This document shows positions 54,119-61,392 of a DNA stretch of 64,000 nucleotides, one piece after another. Source of the stretch: Rickettsiales bacterium (GTDB taxonomy: Bacteria > Pseudomonadota > Alphaproteobacteria > Rickettsiales > UBA998); assembly GCA_028279475.1 (NCBI GenBank), contig JANQNR010000010.1:27692-91691 (forward strand), written 5' to 3'. Every line of letters starts with the position of its first letter. Within the stretch, counting starts at the first letter, position 1. The position numbers were made by a program, and so were the translations under genes. The notes under the pieces were generated by a model that saw only the letters and a list, made by a program, of their open reading frames with translations, made no database searches and was not told the origin of the DNA.

Positions 54119-54937
54119 TCACCGAAGTTGCTCCTTCACCATCAGCATATCCGACCAGGCGAGGCGCTTTTCTCCCGGCTGGCGGAGCAGATAGGAGGGA
54201 TGCAGCGTCGCCATGGCCGGCACCTCATAGGCCGGGCTGTCTTGCCGGTACGTATGCAGCTTACCCCGCAGCCGGGTAATGCCTACCGTGGCATTCAGCA
54301 TGTCTTTCGCCGCCACGCCTCCCACCAGCAAGAGCAGTTTCGGCTGCACCAGCGCAATATGCTTCTCGACAAACGGACGGCAGATGGCCAGCTCTTCCGG
54401 GGTCGGGTTGCGATTGCCCGGCGGTCGCCAGAAGATCATATTGCTGATATAGAGGTTTTTCTCACGATAATAGCCGATGCTCGCCAGCATCTTATCCAGC
54501 AGCTGACCGCTCACACCACAAAATGGAATGCCGCGCCGATCCTCATCGGCACCGGGCGCTTCACCGATAATCATCACATCCCCGGAGGCGGTACCGTCAT
54601 GGGTGACCGTATGCATCGCTGTTTTCTTGAGCGGACAGCCATCAAAATTGGCAATCGCGTCGTAGAGCGCCTCCAGTGAATCGGCAGCATCGGCCAGCTT
54701 CTTCGCTTCCTGAATCGCATCGATGGGGCTGGTCAGCACGGTGGGTGCCGTCGCAGGCATTACGGGACGCACTGGCTGGGTAGGAGTGGGCTTGACAGGA
54801 GTCGCCGACTCAACCGGCACTACGGATTGCGGCGCTTCCAGATAGTTGCGCGGCGTGGCGTTGATCACCTCATCCACCCCGGCCATACGGTACCAGTCCA
54901 ATGCCGCTAACATCTGCTGTTCCATTGTTGCTTCCAT
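54119..54937 (-). CDS. Uracil-DNA glycosylase, family 4/5-like
   Basis: Removes uracil from DNA before base-excision repair. 272 residues with an N-terminal Pro/Thr-rich extension (about 40-70) as in alphaproteobacterial members. Catalytic and binding motifs: MIIGEAPGADEDRRGIPFCGVSGQLLDKML (motif 1, GEAPG-DED) and the late ATLHPSYLLRQPGEKR (HPS loop) with MIFWRPPGNRNPTPEE in between. Iron-sulfur clusters in family 4 need four cysteines; I see NFDGCPLKKTA and ELAICRPF but not the full set, so a cluster may be absent. AT-rich intergenic DNA separates its start from the divergent hypothetical gene at 55027. Confidence 0.88.
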   Translation of the reverse strand: MEATMEQQMLAALDWYRMAGVDEVINATPRNYLEAPQSVVPVESATPVKPTPTQPVRPVMPATAPTVLTSPIDAIQEAKKLADAADSLEALYDAIANFDGCPLKKTAMHTVTHDGTASGDVMIIGEAPGADEDRRGIPFCGVSGQLLDKMLASIGYYREKNLYISNMIFWRPPGNRNPTPEELAICRPFVEKHIALVQPKLLLLVGGVAAKDMLNATVGITRLRGKLHTYRQDSPAYEVPAMATLHPSYLLRQPGEKRLAWSDMLMVKEQLR

Positions 54938-55026
54938 AGACGCACCATAAATAGGGAAAAAAGAAATGTAAATCTTTGGCTGCCAGCTTCATGATTTTGC
55001 AACAAAACCTGCCTATAACCCCACGC

Positions 55027-55845
55027 ATGAGCGATTTAGGAAAGACACAAGAATTCTGGGATGCGGTGTGCAAAGTGCCTAATCTTGTTAGAAAACTAGA
55101 TGGTCTCGCGGATCGACTACATAAGACTCTGAATACAATATCGAAGAATGATAGCTCTGTAGAACTCGATTTAGAATTACTTGAAAATATAAAAGAAACA
55201 ATCAATCAATGTGTGGAGCCATTCAATGAAGTGATTTCCGCTAACCATATGCCGGATAAACTATTATATCCTATTGACGATTCGACAAATATTACAGAGA
55301 TGTCCGAGACAATCAGTGCAATGCTTCTTTTTCTAGAGATTATTGATATGGAAGCAGGGTCAATATTACTGGACAATGAAAAGCCCGAAGAAACACTAAC
55401 CCAATGTGCGCAATACCTTATTCAAAGTGCTGAACAGACCCCTATTACAGAACTGCATGATCGTGGGGCTTCCATACCAAACGAAGAGTTTATTACAGGG
55501 CAAGAAAAAGTACTCACGAAAATCGTCGGCGCATTGAAAAAAGCCAGATTAGAGGAATTGGAGAAAGTGGACATTGCACCCGAGATTGCGCAGAATAATT
55601 TTAAACCAATCACATTGTCCCGCGAAGACTTGCAGGCATTGCAGAGCAAGGCATTTCTCAGCGGCGTATTGGTAACCGTTGCGCTGACGTTAGGCCTCAT
55701 AACGCTTCGACCTCACGAACAACAAAGTGTCCCGGAAAATCTACAGGAACCGCCACCGAACACGCGCATTGACTCCAATCTGGATATAGAAAGGCAACGC
55801 CTCGACGAACCACCATCTGCGTCACAAGATCATTCTCTGAAGTAA
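55027..55845 (+). CDS. Hypothetical tail-anchored-like protein, 272 aa
   Basis: Not recognised. From ATG 55027 the first 210 residues are soluble, acidic and helical (VRKLDGLADRLHKTLNTISK, LDLELLENIKETINQC, ETISAMLLFLEIIDMEAGSI). One membrane helix follows near the C-terminus (AFLSGVLVTVALTLGLITL, about 215-233), and a short Pro/Glu-rich tail. A large soluble part before a late helix suggests a cytoplasmic domain held to the membrane. The gene is more AT-rich than its neighbours, which may mean recent acquisition or weak codon selection. It is divergent from the uracil-DNA glycosylase gene and stands alone before a palindromic repeat and cysE (convergent). Confidence 0.6.
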   Translation: MSDLGKTQEFWDAVCKVPNLVRKLDGLADRLHKTLNTISKNDSSVELDLELLENIKETINQCVEPFNEVISANHMPDKLLYPIDDSTNITEMSETISAMLLFLEIIDMEAGSILLDNEKPEETLTQCAQYLIQSAEQTPITELHDRGASIPNEEFITGQEKVLTKIVGALKKARLEELEKVDIAPEIAQNNFKPITLSREDLQALQSKAFLSGVLVTVALTLGLITLRPHEQQSVPENLQEPPPNTRIDSNLDIERQRLDEPPSASQDHSLK

Positions 55846-55866
55846 TATATTACGAAACCATTGACT

Positions 55867-55966
55867 CGTCATTGCCTGAATTGCGTAGCAATTCTAGGGC
55901 AATCCAGGGTCAATATATACTGGATTCCCCTAGAATTTTCTCTACAAGAAAATTCAGGGAATGACA
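55867..55966. repeat. CGTCATTGCCTGAATTGCG palindromic element
   Basis: CGTCATTGCCTGAATTGCGT, AGCAATTCTAGGGCAATCCA on the left and ACTGGATTCCCCTAGAATTT, AAAATTCAGGGAATGAC on the right. It contains two smaller hairpins. It shares its left and right ends with the outer part of the repeat at 36701-36875. Lies between the convergent hypothetical gene and cysE. Confidence 0.8.
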
Positions 55967-56015
55967 CATTTGGTAAGTGATACAATGGTTTTAAAGGCTG
56001 TAGCTATTTCGCTTA

Positions 56016-56657
56016 TTACACTTTATCCTTCCGGTTCAACAACCCGTCCACCTTTTGCCGTAATTCGCAGAGCTCGCGGTAGACCGGGTCATTCTCATCG
56101 ACAATCGACTCGCCATACGCCGTAAATGTCGCCTGATCCGATGTATCCTCCTCGACCGGATGCGCCGGCACGCCGACCACCGTCTGATTCGCATCCACAT
56201 CCTTGGTCACCACGGCATTGGAGCCGATGCGCGCCCCCTCACCAATCACCACAGGCCCCAGAATCTTCGCGCCTGCGCCGATGACTGCCCGACTACCGAT
56301 ACGCGGATGGCGGCGCACCTTGTCCAGCGTAATACCGCCCAGCGTCACACCATGATACATAGTGACATCGTCCCCAACAGCCGCCGTTTCGCCCACGACA
56401 ATTCCCATGCCGTGGTCAATTACCAGCCGCTGCCCGATTTTTGCTGCCGGATGGATTTCCACCCCGGTCAGGAATCGGCTGAACGTGGATACCACCCGCG
56501 CTAATATCCCCAACCCCCAACCATGCAGTCGATGGGCAATCCGATGCAGCCAGATGGCATGTAACCCGGGATAGCACAGCACCACTTCCAGCGTCGAACC
56601 CGCTGCCGGATCCCGCTCGATAATCGCCCGTATATCGTCTCTCATCTGCGAAAACAT
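56016..56657 (-). CDS. cysE: Serine O-acetyltransferase
   Basis: Acetylates serine with acetyl-CoA, the first step of cysteine synthesis. 213 residues, the shorter Bacillus/alphaproteobacterial form. Left-handed beta-helix hexapeptide repeats follow [48 protein letters not shown] (contains the family-specific [13 protein letters not shown], with catalytic His, and YHGVTLGG). [24 protein letters not shown] and GVPAHPVEE complete it. It has no helical C-terminal extension beyond 213. Divergent from ntrX, with about 190 bp between. Confidence 0.94.
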   Translation of the reverse strand: MFSQMRDDIRAIIERDPAAGSTLEVVLCYPGLHAIWLHRIAHRLHGWGLGILARVVSTFSRFLTGVEIHPAAKIGQRLVIDHGMGIVVGETAAVGDDVTMYHGVTLGGITLDKVRRHPRIGSRAVIGAGAKILGPVVIGEGARIGSNAVVTKDVDANQTVVGVPAHPVEEDTSDQATFTAYGESIVDENDPVYRELCELRQKVDGLLNRKDKV

Positions 56658-56751
56658 GCCCGGTTTCTACCCGGAAAGCACCACTGGTGCAAGTAACAAG
56701 AGCTGTGTAATCGCAAAGTCAGACTGCTATAAAAAAATTTAAAATAGCGCC

Positions 56752-56827
56752 ATACGCCATGTTGCATTTACTAAAAATGCTGATAATGTAACCTTCATAT
56801 CACGTATGGCAAATACGCCACGTTGCA
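56752..56827. promoter_or_regulatory. 15-bp direct repeats upstream of ntrX
   Basis: ATACGCCATGTTGCA at 56752 and ATACGCCACGTTGCA at 56813, 14 of 15 bases identical, starting 61 bp apart; also CCATACG ... CGTATGG as an inverted pair. The second copy ends 22 bp before ntrX. Regulator unknown. Confidence 0.5.
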
Positions 56828-56849
56828 ACGCGGGAGGGAGAGCTAGCCT

Positions 56850-58247
56850 ATGTTTAATGATATTCTGGTAGTTGACGATGAATCCGATATTCGTGAACTA
56901 ATCGGTGAGATTCTGGAAGATGAAGGATTCTCCGTTCGCAACGCCAAGAATAGTGACACGGCGCTGAAAGCCTTGGCAGAGCGTGTTCCTAGCCTGATGA
57001 TTCTGGATATCTGGCTACAGGGCAGCGAACTGGATGGGCTGGGTATTTTAGAATTCTGTCAGGAGCGTTACCCCTCGCTACCGGTGATTATGATTAGCGG
57101 TCACGGCAATATTGAAACCGCCGTCAATTCTATCAAACTCGGTGCATTTGACTTCATCGAAAAGCCGTTTGAGTCGGAACATCTGGTGCATGTAGTGAAT
57201 AAGGCCGGAGAGCTTTCCCGCCTGCGTCAGGAAAATGCAGAATTGAAATTACGCGGGCGTATTGAGAACACACTACTCGGTAGTTCACCCGCCATCTGCA
57301 ATATTAATAGCATTGTGGAGAAAGTCGCACCTACCAACAGTCGGGTACTGATTACTGGTGAAGAAGGTACCGGCAAGGAGGTCGTTGCCCGCCTGATTCA
57401 TGATAATTCAGCCCGCTGTAAAGGTCCGTTTGTAACCTTGAATGCCGCCAGCCTGCATCCTTCACAGGTTGATGCGGAACTGTTCGGCGTGGAAGCAAAT
57501 AGTCCCGGTGGTGGTGCTGAAAAGCTTGGCCTGTTCGAACGGGCGCATGGTGGCACCCTGTTTATTGATGAGATCGGCGATATGTCCCGTGAAACACAGG
57601 GCAAAGTGTTAAAAACACTGCATGACCAATCCTTTTCCCGAGTTGGCGGCGACAAGCGTGTCACGGTTGATGTGCGTGTTGTTGCCTCAACCAACAGGGA
57701 TCTGAAAAATGAGATGGCACGTGGCAATTTCCGTGAAGACTTATATTACCGACTCAGCGTCGTACCGATTCACATGCCATCCTTACGTGAACGCCGCGAA
57801 GACATTCCGGAATTGTGCGAATTTTTTATCAAAGAAGCAGCCAAATCGGCGGGCATTGCACCGCGCGCGATTACATCTGAAGCCATGGCGATTTTACAAT
57901 CCTATCACTGGCCCGGTAATATTCGTCATTTGCGTAACGTCATTGAATGGTCGCTCATCATGATTTCAGGAAAGCCGGATGCCCAGATTGACGAATCACT
58001 GCTGCCACCGGAGCTGAAAGGTCATGGTGGCGGTATTCATACCCAGGAAGAAGGCAACAGCGCCATCATGTCCATGCCATTACGGGAAGCCAGAGAAGTA
58101 TTTGAAAAGCAATATCTGATGACACAAATCTCCCGCTTCGGCGGCAATATTTCTAAAACAGCCTCCTTCATCGGTATGGAGCGTTCTGCATTGCATCGTA
58201 AGCTGAAACTACTGGGCATCCATAACGACGAGAAAATCCCTGCCTGA
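56850..58247 (+). CDS. ntrX: Response regulator NtrX (sigma54-type AAA protein without GAFTGA)
   Basis: Two-component regulator, 465 residues. Receiver domain (1-125) with ILVVDDESDIRELIG, phosphorylation site MILDIWLQ near residue 53 and FIEKPFE; AAA+ domain with TGEEGTGKEVVARLIH (Walker A) and GGTLFIDEIGDM (Walker B), REDLYYRLSVVPI; Fis-type DNA-binding end (SKTASFIGMERSALHRKLKLLG). The loop that should hold GAFTGA reads LFGVEANSPGG, so it should not activate sigma54 directly. That loss is typical of NtrX. NtrY, its usual kinase, is not upstream here. GGGAGGGAG precedes ATG 56850. trkA follows by 34 bp. Confidence 0.93.
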   Translation: MFNDILVVDDESDIRELIGEILEDEGFSVRNAKNSDTALKALAERVPSLMILDIWLQGSELDGLGILEFCQERYPSLPVIMISGHGNIETAVNSIKLGAFDFIEKPFESEHLVHVVNKAGELSRLRQENAELKLRGRIENTLLGSSPAICNINSIVEKVAPTNSRVLITGEEGTGKEVVARLIHDNSARCKGPFVTLNAASLHPSQVDAELFGVEANSPGGGAEKLGLFERAHGGTLFIDEIGDMSRETQGKVLKTLHDQSFSRVGGDKRVTVDVRVVASTNRDLKNEMARGNFREDLYYRLSVVPIHMPSLRERREDIPELCEFFIKEAAKSAGIAPRAITSEAMAILQSYHWPGNIRHLRNVIEWSLIMISGKPDAQIDESLLPPELKGHGGGIHTQEEGNSAIMSMPLREAREVFEKQYLMTQISRFGGNISKTASFIGMERSALHRKLKLLGIHNDEKIPA

Positions 58248-58281
58248 TTTTCACCTGATAACTCAATAGGGTAGGTGTTTC

Positions 58282-59658
58282 ATGGACATCATCATCTGCG
58301 GTGCCGGTCAGGTTGGCCGAAGCATTGCCCAGCAACTCGCCAGAGAAGATAACGCTGTCACCGTCATTGACAAGAATGCGGACCTGATCCGCGAAATCAA
58401 TGACTCGCTGGACGTGAAAGCCATATGCGGGATGGCGTCGCACCCGTCGGTGCTGGAACGTGCCGGCGCTGAGAACTGCGACATGATTATTGCGGTCACC
58501 TATTCCGACGAAGTCAACATGATCGCCTGCCAGATTGCCCGCTCCCTGTTCAACATCCCGGTGAAAGTGGCGCGCATTCGCCACCCCGATTACCTCGACG
58601 GTGCGTGGAAAGAATTATACCGGCAAGACCATCTTCCTATCGACATCATCATTTCCCCGGAGATGGAAGTAGCTGCTGCCATCATGCGCCGTCTCCATAT
58701 TCCAGGCGCTCTGGGATCAGTTCCCTTTGCCGGTGGTGACGTCCACTTACTGGCGATTAAATGTGAAGAAGAATGCCCACTGAGTAACCTGCCGATGAAA
58801 ATGGTGCGTGACCGTATGGAACGTAATAACATTGCGTTGCTTGGCGTAATCCAGCAACAACGGTTTCGGCTTGGTCAGGAGAATATTATTCTTGGCGATC
58901 AGGATATTGCCTATCTGGTAGCCGCCAAAGCAGATATCGAAAAGGCACTGGCATTGTTCGGTCATCATGAAGAAGAAGCACGACGACTCATTATTCTTGG
59001 TGGCGGCAACATTGGCTTAAGCGTCGCACAAACACTGGAGAAAGAAGACCAGCATGTAAAAGCGAAACTCATTGAGTTGGATCGCCAGCGCGCTGAATAT
59101 ATTGTGGGTCAGCTAGAAACCACCACCGTGATTAATGGGAGTGGACTGGACAAGGATATTTTGGGCGAATGTGATATCGACATGACGGAAACCATGGTAG
59201 CGGTGACCAACGATGACAAGGTCAATATTCTCGCTTCTCTGCTAGCCAAACGCCTAGGCTGCAAACGTACCGTTACGCTAGTCAACAACTCGGCCTATAT
59301 ACCAATGCTCGAAAACCTTGGTATCGACGTGCTGGTGAATCCCAGAGAAACCACCGTCTCCAGTATTCTTCGCCATATAAGACGCGGGAAAATCAACGGT
59401 GTGCACTCGATCATGGATGGTACGGCAGAAATTATTGAGGCACAAATACATAAAGACTCACAATTGCTGGGTAAAGTCGTCGGTCACCTTTCATTACCAA
59501 ATAATGTGCAACTCGGTGCCATCCTGCGCAATCACCAGTTAATTCTGCCCGGTGAGACAGATGTCATCCATGAACGTGATGACGTGATTATGGTGAGCAT
59601 GGCGGACTCCGTCAAACAGGTCGAACAGTACTTTTCTACAGAAACCAAATATTTTTAG
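58282..59658 (+). CDS. trkA: Trk system potassium uptake protein TrkA
   Basis: Peripheral NAD-binding regulator of TrkH/TrkG K+ channels. 458 residues with two RCK repeats: IIICGAGQVGRSIAQQLA (residue 3) and LIILGGGNIGLSVAQTLE (near 238), each with GxGxxG, each followed by a conserved lid region (MIIAVTYSDEVNMIACQIAR, MVAVTNDDKVNILASLLAKRLG). TrkA_C domains lie at about 140-225 and 370-455. ntrX-trkA adjacency is a known alphaproteobacterial order. The transport subunit trkH is not in the window. Confidence 0.95.
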   Translation: MDIIICGAGQVGRSIAQQLAREDNAVTVIDKNADLIREINDSLDVKAICGMASHPSVLERAGAENCDMIIAVTYSDEVNMIACQIARSLFNIPVKVARIRHPDYLDGAWKELYRQDHLPIDIIISPEMEVAAAIMRRLHIPGALGSVPFAGGDVHLLAIKCEEECPLSNLPMKMVRDRMERNNIALLGVIQQQRFRLGQENIILGDQDIAYLVAAKADIEKALALFGHHEEEARRLIILGGGNIGLSVAQTLEKEDQHVKAKLIELDRQRAEYIVGQLETTTVINGSGLDKDILGECDIDMTETMVAVTNDDKVNILASLLAKRLGCKRTVTLVNNSAYIPMLENLGIDVLVNPRETTVSSILRHIRRGKINGVHSIMDGTAEIIEAQIHKDSQLLGKVVGHLSLPNNVQLGAILRNHQLILPGETDVIHERDDVIMVSMADSVKQVEQYFSTETKYF

Positions 59659-59661
59659 GCA

Positions 59662-60159
59662 ATGCGTATCCTGTTTGTAATGTTGATGGTGATCGGTGCA
59701 AGCACCGCGCATAGAGTAGCACTTGCACAAGGACAAAATATACAACCAGCCTATATGTCGCTCAAATCCAGTGAAGTGCATATGCGGGTGGGGCCAGGGA
59801 AAATGTACCCGATCATCTGGACTTACACTGCGCGTGGTCTTCCCTTACAGGTTCTTGCACGCCATCAGGACTGGTTCCAGGTGCGAGATATTGACGGCGA
59901 GACCGGCTGGATGTTTGGACGATTGCTCAGTACTGCACGCACGGCATTGGTTACGGGAAACAATGTCTCACTTTTTCATCATCCGGATAATGCCTCCGGC
60001 TTGGTAGCACAACTCTTACCGCATGTCGTCGTTTCACCAATCACCTGCCGTACCAACTGGTGCCGCGTCAGTGTAACGCATCAAGGAAATACATTGAAAG
60101 GCTGGATGCTAAGAAAATATCTCTGGGGTATTCAGCCCAGCGATTTCCATGAAGGGTAG
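59662..60159 (+). CDS. Exported SH3-domain protein
   Basis: 165 residues with a signal peptide (MRILFVMLMVIGASTAHRVALA). Two bacterial SH3-like repeats follow: SSEVHMRVGPGKMYPIIWTYTARGLPLQVLARHQDWFQVRDIDGETGWMFGRLL (about 33-86, cell-wall-targeting type) and a second one (GNNVSLFHHPDNASGLVAQL ... NWCRVSVTHQGNTLKGWMLRKYLWG). The last tripeptides resemble the KGWVSR pattern of the family. Alphaproteobacteria commonly carry such a gene; it probably binds peptidoglycan. It starts 3 bp after trkA and so is part of the ntrX-trkA unit. Confidence 0.88.
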   Translation: MRILFVMLMVIGASTAHRVALAQGQNIQPAYMSLKSSEVHMRVGPGKMYPIIWTYTARGLPLQVLARHQDWFQVRDIDGETGWMFGRLLSTARTALVTGNNVSLFHHPDNASGLVAQLLPHVVVSPITCRTNWCRVSVTHQGNTLKGWMLRKYLWGIQPSDFHEG

Positions 60160-60211
60160 AGTACTTATTCTTTTATACTCGTTTCACTTTAGATAGTGTC
60201 GTCACGGAATC

Positions 60212-60271
60212 TATAGCATGTTCAGAAGATTTTCATACGTTGTGTGAAAATGCTTACGAAGGTCATGCTAT
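60212..60271. repeat. TATAGCA-type palindromic element, copy 4
   Basis: TATAGCATGTTCAGAAGATT TTCATACG and its partner TGAAAATGCTTACGAAGGTC ATGCTAT. Very like copy 1 at 9429-9492. Part of the 364-bp gap 60160-60523, which holds no gene. Confidence 0.82.
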
Positions 60272-60288
60272 GCGGTCGAAGACAGAGC

Positions 60289-60397
60289 ACCACGCCTTTA
60301 GGCGTGGGTGAATGAGCATGCAGACTGCGAGGCAGGATGCCGGGCGCGCAGCAGCCCGTAGCCCCGCAGGGAAAACTACCACGGGTTCACCCGTGGG
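60289..60397. mobile_element. IS200/IS605-like terminal hairpins around a structured RNA-like core; possible HEARO/omega-RNA relic
   Basis: CCACGCC-TTTA-GGCGTGG (60290-60307) and CCACGGG-TTCA-CCCGTGG (60379-60396) are perfect 7-bp hairpins with 4-base loops, as found at the ends of IS200/IS605 elements. Between them GAATGAGCATGCAGACTGCG, a GCCGGGC...GCCCG stem and CCCCGCAGGGAAAACTACC look like a folded RNA. No transposase, TnpB or IscB ORF is present. I recall similar core features in the HEARO RNAs of IscB, but this identification is from memory and unverified. Confidence 0.45.
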
Positions 60398-60523
60398 TAT
60401 GGATAGTTGTAACGCTTTTTCATCATTCTCGAAATAATTGTTGCACTTTAATACAATTAATGAATAATCTTTGCGTGTTTCGTGTCGTTTCCATACAATT
60501 TGGACGCGAAAAGAGAGGTTACG

Positions 60524-61390
60524 ATGAAATGGTTCCGTCAGTTATCCGTCAATATCACACTTCTGAGCGGTCTGTTGCCATCCCTCGCCTACTCCGCCGC
60601 CTGGACATTAGACGAAGGCGAAGAACAACATTTTATCACCTATCGCTATTACAGCACGGACAGTTTCTTTGATCGCCAGGGTAATGAGCGTGATAAGCGT
60701 GGTGAATTCACCAAGAACGAGATTAACTACTATGCCGAATATGGCTGGAACGCTGATTGGACGATTGGCACCTCCTTGTTCTTGACGCATGAAGAAGATC
60801 GGCAGCGCTTTGACGTACAAGACCCGGTGACGGGTACGTTTTCCGAACAGCAGCGTACACTGGAATTACAGGGACTCAGCCGTGCCGATGTCTTTGCCCG
60901 TTATCAGGTCTATCGTGACGACACCTACGCCGTCGCCGTGCAACCACTCCTGACGTTGCCTCCAGCCTATGTCGGCGGCATTCCGTCGGAAGTCACGCAG
61001 GAAGACGGGGCAATAGAACTGGGTGTACTCGCCGGCCGGAATTTTGAACTGTTTGGCCGCAAGCATTATGCGGATAGCAAGCTGGCTTACCGTCATCGCT
61101 TCGGCGATGGTGACGATCAGTATATCCTGGAAGCATTGGCCGGATTATCACTGGCGGATGACTGGACGCTGATACCGGAACTGCAATATACCGATGCGGT
61201 CGGCGGGATTGACTCAGCGCTGACCACCATTGCCGGGCAAAATGATTACCGCTTGTTCAAGCTGCAACTCTCTGCCCTGTATCAGATTACGGATGGCGTT
61301 GGTATTCAAGCCGGTGGATTTCGCCATGTCAGCGGACGTAATACCGGCGCTGGTGGCGGTGGTCTACTCTCACTCTGGCTGTCATTTTAA
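60524..61390 (+). CDS. Predicted outer-membrane beta-barrel protein, 288 aa
   Basis: Signal peptide (QLSVNITLLSGLLPSLAYSA), then a sequence of alternating polar and aromatic residues ending LSLWLSF, with a C-terminal Phe, as expected for a BAM-inserted barrel. Typical strand pairs are HFITYRYYSTDSFF, NEINYYAEYGWNADWTIGTSLF, DVFARYQVYRDDTYAVAVQPLL and DYRLFKLQLSALYQITDGVGIQAGGF. It resembles the transporter/porin-like proteins often found with exopolysaccharide glycosyltransferases. Start ATG 60524 has GAGAGG upstream. The next gene, a glycosyltransferase, begins 2 bp after its stop, so the pair probably acts together in polysaccharide or glycolipid export. No substrate can be named. Confidence 0.75.
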   Translation: MKWFRQLSVNITLLSGLLPSLAYSAAWTLDEGEEQHFITYRYYSTDSFFDRQGNERDKRGEFTKNEINYYAEYGWNADWTIGTSLFLTHEEDRQRFDVQDPVTGTFSEQQRTLELQGLSRADVFARYQVYRDDTYAVAVQPLLTLPPAYVGGIPSEVTQEDGAIELGVLAGRNFELFGRKHYADSKLAYRHRFGDGDDQYILEALAGLSLADDWTLIPELQYTDAVGGIDSALTTIAGQNDYRLFKLQLSALYQITDGVGIQAGGFRHVSGRNTGAGGGGLLSLWLSF

Positions 61391-61392
61391 CA

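Noticed and set aside
60461..60523. Short frame MNNLCVFRVV before the beta-barrel gene as a relic of an IscB start
   Set aside because: Similarity is limited to a few residues and the frame runs into the ribosome-binding region of the next gene; it cannot be told from chance.
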